Source of the DNA: an uncultured Clostridia bacterium
GTDB lineage: Bacteria > Bacillota > Clostridia > Oscillospirales > Oscillospiraceae
DNA length: 7,271 nucleotides
NCBI GenBank assembly: GCA_937907715.1
Contig: CALERM010000133.1
Location: forward strand, 1-7,271
Direction of reading: 5' to 3'
The position numbers were made by a program, and so were the translations under genes. Positions 4,562 through 7,271 of this stretch are shown one piece after another (the stretch's first letter is position 1; each line of letters opens with the position of its first letter). The notes beneath the pieces were generated by a model that saw only the letters and a list, made by a program, of their open reading frames with translations, searched no databases and was not told the origin of the DNA.

Positions 4562-4590
4562 ACAATACCATATTCTGTCGAAAAAAGCAA
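4562..4590 (-). promoter_or_regulatory. Promoter of the toxin mRNA
   Basis: On the minus strand TTGCTT (4585-4590) and TATTGT (4562-4567) are 17 bases apart, placing the start of transcription near 4555, right at GGTGCTACCG. The -35 box overlaps the end of the cstA terminator stem and its T-run. It looks weaker than the antitoxin promoter, as expected for a type I toxin. Confidence 0.55.
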
Positions 4591-4616
4591 CCCCGCTTCC
4601 GGTCAGAAGCGGGGTT
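4589..4616 (-). terminator. Intrinsic terminator of cstA
   Basis: On the minus strand AACCCCGCTTC and GAAGCGGGGTT form a perfect 11-bp stem with a 6-base loop, followed by GC and six T residues. It lies 20 bases after the cstA stop codon and insulates the toxin gene from cstA transcription. Confidence 0.93.
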
Positions 4617-4636
4617 TGCTGCTGTGATTGGGAAGA

Positions 4637-6373
4637 TTATGCGTTTGCCTGTTCGCTGCCGGACTCACTCTTGACGTAGCTCTTGAGCGCGTTGACGACG
4701 ATGGTCAGACCCAGCACGATCAGAAGCACCGCAATGATCAGCTGCAGACCGTTTGCGATGAACACCGCGCCCCAGGTCGTCTCGCCGGCAGGAATCGTGG
4801 TGGAGGCGGCGGTCCGGATTGCCTGGACCATCGCAAGGAGCCGCTGCACCAGCGCCGTGAACGTCACGCAGAGCATGATAACAAGCGGCGGGAAGAGCAT
4901 CTTGTTGCTGCGGCCCGTGACCTTCAGGAAGACGCACAGCGTGATGAGAACGAGCGCGGAAAGAAGCTGGTTTGCCGAGCCAAAGAGCGGCCAGATGTTG
5001 GCGTAGCCGATCTGCGTGAGCAGGAAGCCAAAGGCAAGGGTCAGCGCGGTCGAGAAATACGTGTTGCAGAAGAGCTTGCGCCACGGCTCGGCGTGCGCCA
5101 TATCGTCCACGGAGAACAGCTCCTGGAAGCTCATGCGTCCGATTCTTGCCACCGCGTCGAGGCTGGTGAGTGCCAGAGCGGATACGCACATGGTCATGAA
5201 TACGGTCGCCGCATAGCTCGGAACGCCGAACATCTCAAAGAAGCCTGCAACGCCGCGGCTGAAAATCTGGAACGGCGTGCCTGCAGCGGGCGTGCCGTCG
5301 GCTGCCGCTGCCGCACCGGCGACACAGAGCGCCAGAACGGCAAGCAGGCTCTCAAGGACCATCGCGCCGTAGCCGACCTTGAGCATGTCCTTTTCGTTTT
5401 CCACGGTTTTGGAAGACGTGCCGGAGGAGACCAGACTGTGGAAGCCGGAGACTGCGCCGCACGCCACGGTGACGAACAGAATCGGGAACATCGAGCCGAG
5501 CGAGGTGTTGAAGCTCGTGAATGCCGGCAGGTTCATTGCCGGATGCGCAACCAGAAGACCGACTGCCGCGCCGGCAATCATGCCGATGAACATGAACGTC
5601 GTCATGTAGTCGCGCGGCTGCTTGAGAAGCCACATCGGAAGGACGGCTGCAAAGAAGATGTAGACAAACGTGATGTAGCTCCAGGTTGCTTTGCTGTAGA
5701 TCAGCGGACAGTTCATGCCGATGGCAAAGGAAGCTGCGATGCAGACCAGACCGACGACCGCTTCCTTAAGACCCGAGAGGTTCCACTTTTTCTGGACCAG
5801 ACCGAAGACGACCGCAAAGACCATGAACATGATCGACACCATGCCCGCCGCACCGTTCGTCTGCGCCGCTTCTGCAAGCTGCGTCACGCCGTCAGTAACG
5901 GTATAGGCGTTGAACGTGCCCGCCACCATGTCCGCAAACGCCGCGATGACAATGCCGCAGAACAGCCAGCAGAACAGCAGGAAAAGCTTTCGTCCAAGCT
6001 TGCCGATGTACTTTTCAATCAGCATGCCCATGGACTTGCCTTCGTTCTTGACCGAGGCATACAGGGCGCCGAAGTCCGTGACCGCACCGAAGAAAATGCC
6101 GCCCAGCAGTACCCACAAAAGCACCGGCACCCAGCCGAACGCCGCCGCCTGAATGGCGCCGGTGACAGGACCTGCGCCTGCAATGGATGAGAACTGGTGG
6201 CTGAAAACGGTCCAGCCGTTGGTCGGCACATAGTCCTTGCCGTCATTTTTCTGAACGGCGGGCGTCTTTGCCGTCGGGTCGATGCCCCACTTCTTTGCCA
6301 GCCAGCGTCCGTACAGCACATAGGCTGCAAACAGAACGACTGCCGCGAGCAATACGATGACGAGTGTGTTCAT
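4637..6373 (-). CDS. cstA: Carbon starvation protein CstA family transporter (pyruvate/peptide uptake)
   Basis: A 578-residue multi-spanning membrane protein of the CstA family. In E. coli, CstA and BtsT (YjiY) import pyruvate, and CstA has also been linked to peptide use under starvation. The N-terminal CstA domain is clear: one membrane helix (about 3-21), then GKDYVPTNGW (45-54), SHQFSSIAGAGPVTG (58-72) and FFGAVTDFGALYASVKNEGKS (94-114), all family signatures. A long array of hydrophobic helices follows, then the C-terminal five-helix part with GSANQLLSALVLITLCVFLK. It is shorter than E. coli CstA (701 residues), as is usual in Firmicutes. The ATG at 6371-6373 is preceded by AAGGAA at 5 bases; an in-frame ATG six codons upstream would swallow that site. 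A T-box riboswitch precedes the gene and a strong terminator follows, so it is a single-gene transcript. The transported substrate is not certain; peptide or amino-acid uptake would fit T-box control. Confidence 0.95.
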   Translation of the reverse strand: MNTLVIVLLAAVVLFAAYVLYGRWLAKKWGIDPTAKTPAVQKNDGKDYVPTNGWTVFSHQFSSIAGAGPVTGAIQAAAFGWVPVLLWVLLGGIFFGAVTDFGALYASVKNEGKSMGMLIEKYIGKLGRKLFLLFCWLFCGIVIAAFADMVAGTFNAYTVTDGVTQLAEAAQTNGAAGMVSIMFMVFAVVFGLVQKKWNLSGLKEAVVGLVCIAASFAIGMNCPLIYSKATWSYITFVYIFFAAVLPMWLLKQPRDYMTTFMFIGMIAGAAVGLLVAHPAMNLPAFTSFNTSLGSMFPILFVTVACGAVSGFHSLVSSGTSSKTVENEKDMLKVGYGAMVLESLLAVLALCVAGAAAAADGTPAAGTPFQIFSRGVAGFFEMFGVPSYAATVFMTMCVSALALTSLDAVARIGRMSFQELFSVDDMAHAEPWRKLFCNTYFSTALTLAFGFLLTQIGYANIWPLFGSANQLLSALVLITLCVFLKVTGRSNKMLFPPLVIMLCVTFTALVQRLLAMVQAIRTAASTTIPAGETTWGAVFIANGLQLIIAVLLIVLGLTIVVNALKSYVKSESGSEQANA

Positions 6374-6425
6374 AAAAGTTCCTTCTTTCACAGGGATTTT
6401 TGCTCGTCATCCGGTTTTTGCCACG

Positions 6426-6483
6426 AAAAAAGCCTCCGCCCTTCCGATGGCGCGCCAAAACGCACCAACGCAAAGACGAAGGC
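6426..6483 (-). terminator. T-box attenuator terminator in the cstA leader
   Basis: Arms of 23 bases (6461-6483 and 6432-6454) pair at 21 positions, several as G-U, around a 6-base loop and are followed on the minus strand by six T residues (6426-6431). It ends about 50 bases before the cstA ATG. Its 5' arm contains CGTCTTTGC (6470-6478), which is also needed for the antiterminator. Confidence 0.93.
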
Positions 6484-6755
6484 ATAAACAGCCGCAGCTG
6501 TTCAAACTTCCGCGTTACCACTTTGCTTGCAGAGAAAAAGCTCTGCCTCTCGTTCGCCGCAGACACGGCGCTCCCGGTTAACGGTGGGAAACCGGCTCCG
6601 ACTACTTGCGGTTCAGAAAAATCCGCTTTTGCCGAAGCTGCTCGCAGGGGATAACGTCACCCGCTCCTTGCTGCCGTCTCGCACAACCGACGGCTTTCTG
6701 GAAACGGTGCTGCGGGGAAGTCGTGTCCTGTTCATAGCAGTTACCAGATGATGAT
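6484..6755 (-). promoter_or_regulatory. T-box riboswitch controlling cstA (specifier candidate GUU, Val)
   Basis: T-box leaders bind an uncharged tRNA and then let transcription pass a terminator. Features in minus-strand order: Stem I base CTGCT/AGCAG (6736-6740 with 6638-6642), with a kink-turn-like AUGA bulge; an AGAAAG bulge and distal hairpin CCGTC/GACGG (6674-6693) with loop GGTTGTGCGA; the specifier region GUGACGUUAUCC, where GUU (6653-6655) sits in the usual place after GA-C and before A; the CCGTTAACCGG region (Stem IIA/B-like); Stem III GCAGAG/CTCTGC (6529-6546); and the T-box GTGGTAACGCGG (6510-6521). UGGU would pair with a tRNA ending ACCA, which suits Val and also Ile. GCAAAG plus ACG of the T-box (6517-6526) pair with CGU plus CUUUGC (6470-6478) as antiterminator, excluding the terminator. 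The specifier could instead be read as AUC (Ile), so the amino acid is tentative while the T-box call is firm. Confidence 0.92.
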
Positions 6756-6761
6756 GGCTCT

Positions 6762-6790
6762 AAGATACGCCTTCGATCCCCGTTTGTCAA
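6762..6790 (-). promoter_or_regulatory. Sigma-A promoter of the T-box/cstA transcript
   Basis: A perfect TTGACA (6785-6790) is followed after exactly 17 bases by TATCTT (6762-6767) on the minus strand. Transcription would start near 6755, giving a leader of about 380 bases. Confidence 0.85.
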
Positions 6791-6882
6791 CGCCGTTTTG
6801 CACCTTGCGGAAAACTTCGGCACGACTGACGAATTTCGCAAAATAATACCTGCGTTTTTGGGCAAAACGACGTTAATGATCA
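6791..6882. other. Intergenic stretch without a recognisable gene
   Basis: Between the cstA promoter and the hairpin at 6883-6923 I see no supported coding sequence. The minus strand carries TATTAT (6843-6848), a fair -10 box, but only a weak -35 (TCGTTT) about 16 bases away, so a second cstA promoter is possible but not convincing. Confidence 0.4.
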
Positions 6883-6923
6883 AAAGCTGGGACAGAATCC
6901 CTGACAAACTCTGTCCCGGCTTT
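6883..6923. terminator. Strong hairpin, candidate second terminator after yebC
   Basis: AAAGCTGGGACAGA (6883-6896) and TCTGTCCCGGCTTT (6910-6923) pair over 14 positions (one G-U) with a 13-base loop. On the minus strand the stem runs into TTTT. It lies about 110 bases after the yebC stop and 90 bases before the cstA promoter, so it would insulate cstA. Confidence 0.7.
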
Positions 6924-6958
6924 GAAATACAGTTTAAACAATCTGCCCGTGCAGCCGC

Positions 6959-6991
6959 AAGAAAACCGTTTCGCTGCCAGGATAGCAGCGA
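6959..6991 (-). terminator. Candidate proximal terminator of yebC
   Basis: TCGCTGC (6985-6991 on the minus strand) and GCAGCGA (6971-6977) form a 7-bp stem with a 7-base loop. It is followed after a short gap by TTTTCTT (6959-6965). The spacing to the T-run is not ideal, so it may act together with the stronger hairpin further on. Confidence 0.5.
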
Positions 6992-7032
6992 TCCGGACAC
7001 AAACCGGTTATATTGCTCCGCGCGACATGAAA

Positions 7033-7271
7033 TCAGTCCTGCTCCCAGTTGTGCCAGACGTTCTGGACGTCGTCGTCGTCCTCGAAGATGTCGAGCATCT
7101 TTTCCATGTTGGAAATATCCTCAGGGTTTTCCAGCTTCTGATAGTTCTGCGGAACCATCTCGATCTGTGCGGACTCAAACTTGTAGCCCTTGTCCTCGAG
7201 CGCCTTGGCAACGTCGTTGAAGTCTGCCGGGTCGGTGTAGACCGTGAAGCAGCCCTCTTCCGGCTGGAAGT
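7033..7271 (-). CDS. YebC/PmpR-family (TACO1-like) regulator, C-terminal part, cut by window edge
   Basis: The last 78 residues of a protein of usually about 240 residues; the rest lies beyond the right edge. The visible part reads FQPEEGCFTVYTDPADFNDV, then AKALEDKGYKFESAQIEMVP, and ends with DIFEDDDDVQNVWHNWEQD. This is the characteristic end of YebC/PmpR proteins (family ending DALEDDDDVQNVYHNF). Members have been described as DNA-binding regulators and, more recently, YebC/TACO1 proteins as aids to translation of proline-rich stretches. The TGA stop is at 7033-7035. Two hairpins downstream are likely terminators. No start or promoter can be assessed here. Confidence 0.93.
   Translation of the reverse strand, partial: FQPEEGCFTVYTDPADFNDVAKALEDKGYKFESAQIEMVPQNYQKLENPEDISNMEKMLDIFEDDDDVQNVWHNWEQD

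Noticed and set aside
4628..6190. Long 520-codon open frame on the plus strand
   Set aside because: It is antisense to cstA, rich in His, Arg, Asp and Glu as expected for the complement of a membrane-protein gene, and has no ribosome binding site or recognisable domain.
6374..6391. Upstream in-frame ATG for cstA (six extra residues)
   Set aside because: The AAGGAA ribosome site lies inside this extension and is correctly spaced for the ATG at 6371-6373.
6602..7000. 132-codon minus-strand open frame in the cstA leader region
   Set aside because: It runs through two terminator-like hairpins, the promoter and Stem I of the T-box, with no coding features.

Overview
The window looks like a chromosomal segment of a moderately GC-rich, low-branching Firmicute, most probably a gut member of the Clostridia (Oscillospirales-like; this is an inference). 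The signs are a T-box leader, GGAGG-type ribosome binding sites, sigma-A promoters with 17-base spacers, a 29-residue 'holin-like' type I toxin, and protein sequences of clostridial type. No tRNA, rRNA, CRISPR array or transposase gene is present.

Layout. At 1-2223 three genes lie on the minus strand: an amidohydrolase with a complete set of metal ligands, a TetR-family repressor, and the N-terminal part of a PutP-type Na+/proline symporter that runs off the left edge. Divergent from them, on the plus strand at 2358-3416, is an NADP-type zinc secondary-alcohol dehydrogenase closely resembling the Clostridium beijerinckii/Thermoanaerobacter isopropanol dehydrogenases. It ends at a strong bidirectional terminator. 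Next comes a non-coding element of about 160 bp with 21-bp terminal inverted repeats (MITE-like), which abuts the stop codon of a small minus-strand gene of unknown function. That small gene is divergent from a 72-residue Cro/C1-type regulator.

The most interesting stretch is 4253-4616. It holds a compact type I toxin-antitoxin locus. A 29-codon membrane toxin (MVTYSDMIQLGILIVGIISL...) is on the minus strand, and a strong promoter on the plus strand would make a short RNA convergent with it. Both transcripts meet at a shared bidirectional terminator hairpin that contains the toxin stop codon. The two RNAs begin with nearly the same sequence (GGTGCTACCG...), so the locus is framed by an inverted repeat. 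The toxin leader carries four alternating C-rich/G-rich blocks, the last being the Shine-Dalgarno, which could form mutually exclusive hairpins.

To the right, at 4637-6373 on the minus strand, is a CstA-family carbon-starvation/pyruvate or peptide transporter. It is preceded by a complete T-box riboswitch (promoter, Stem I with a candidate GUU specifier, Stem III, T-box motif, competing antiterminator and terminator). This implies that an uncharged tRNA, tentatively tRNA-Val, controls the transporter. The window ends with the C-terminal part of a YebC/PmpR-family regulator on the minus strand.

Functionally, the window is about uptake and small-molecule metabolism (proline symporter, amidohydrolase, alcohol dehydrogenase, CstA), with amino-acid-responsive control of cstA and a toxin-antitoxin module between the Cro/C1 regulator and cstA.
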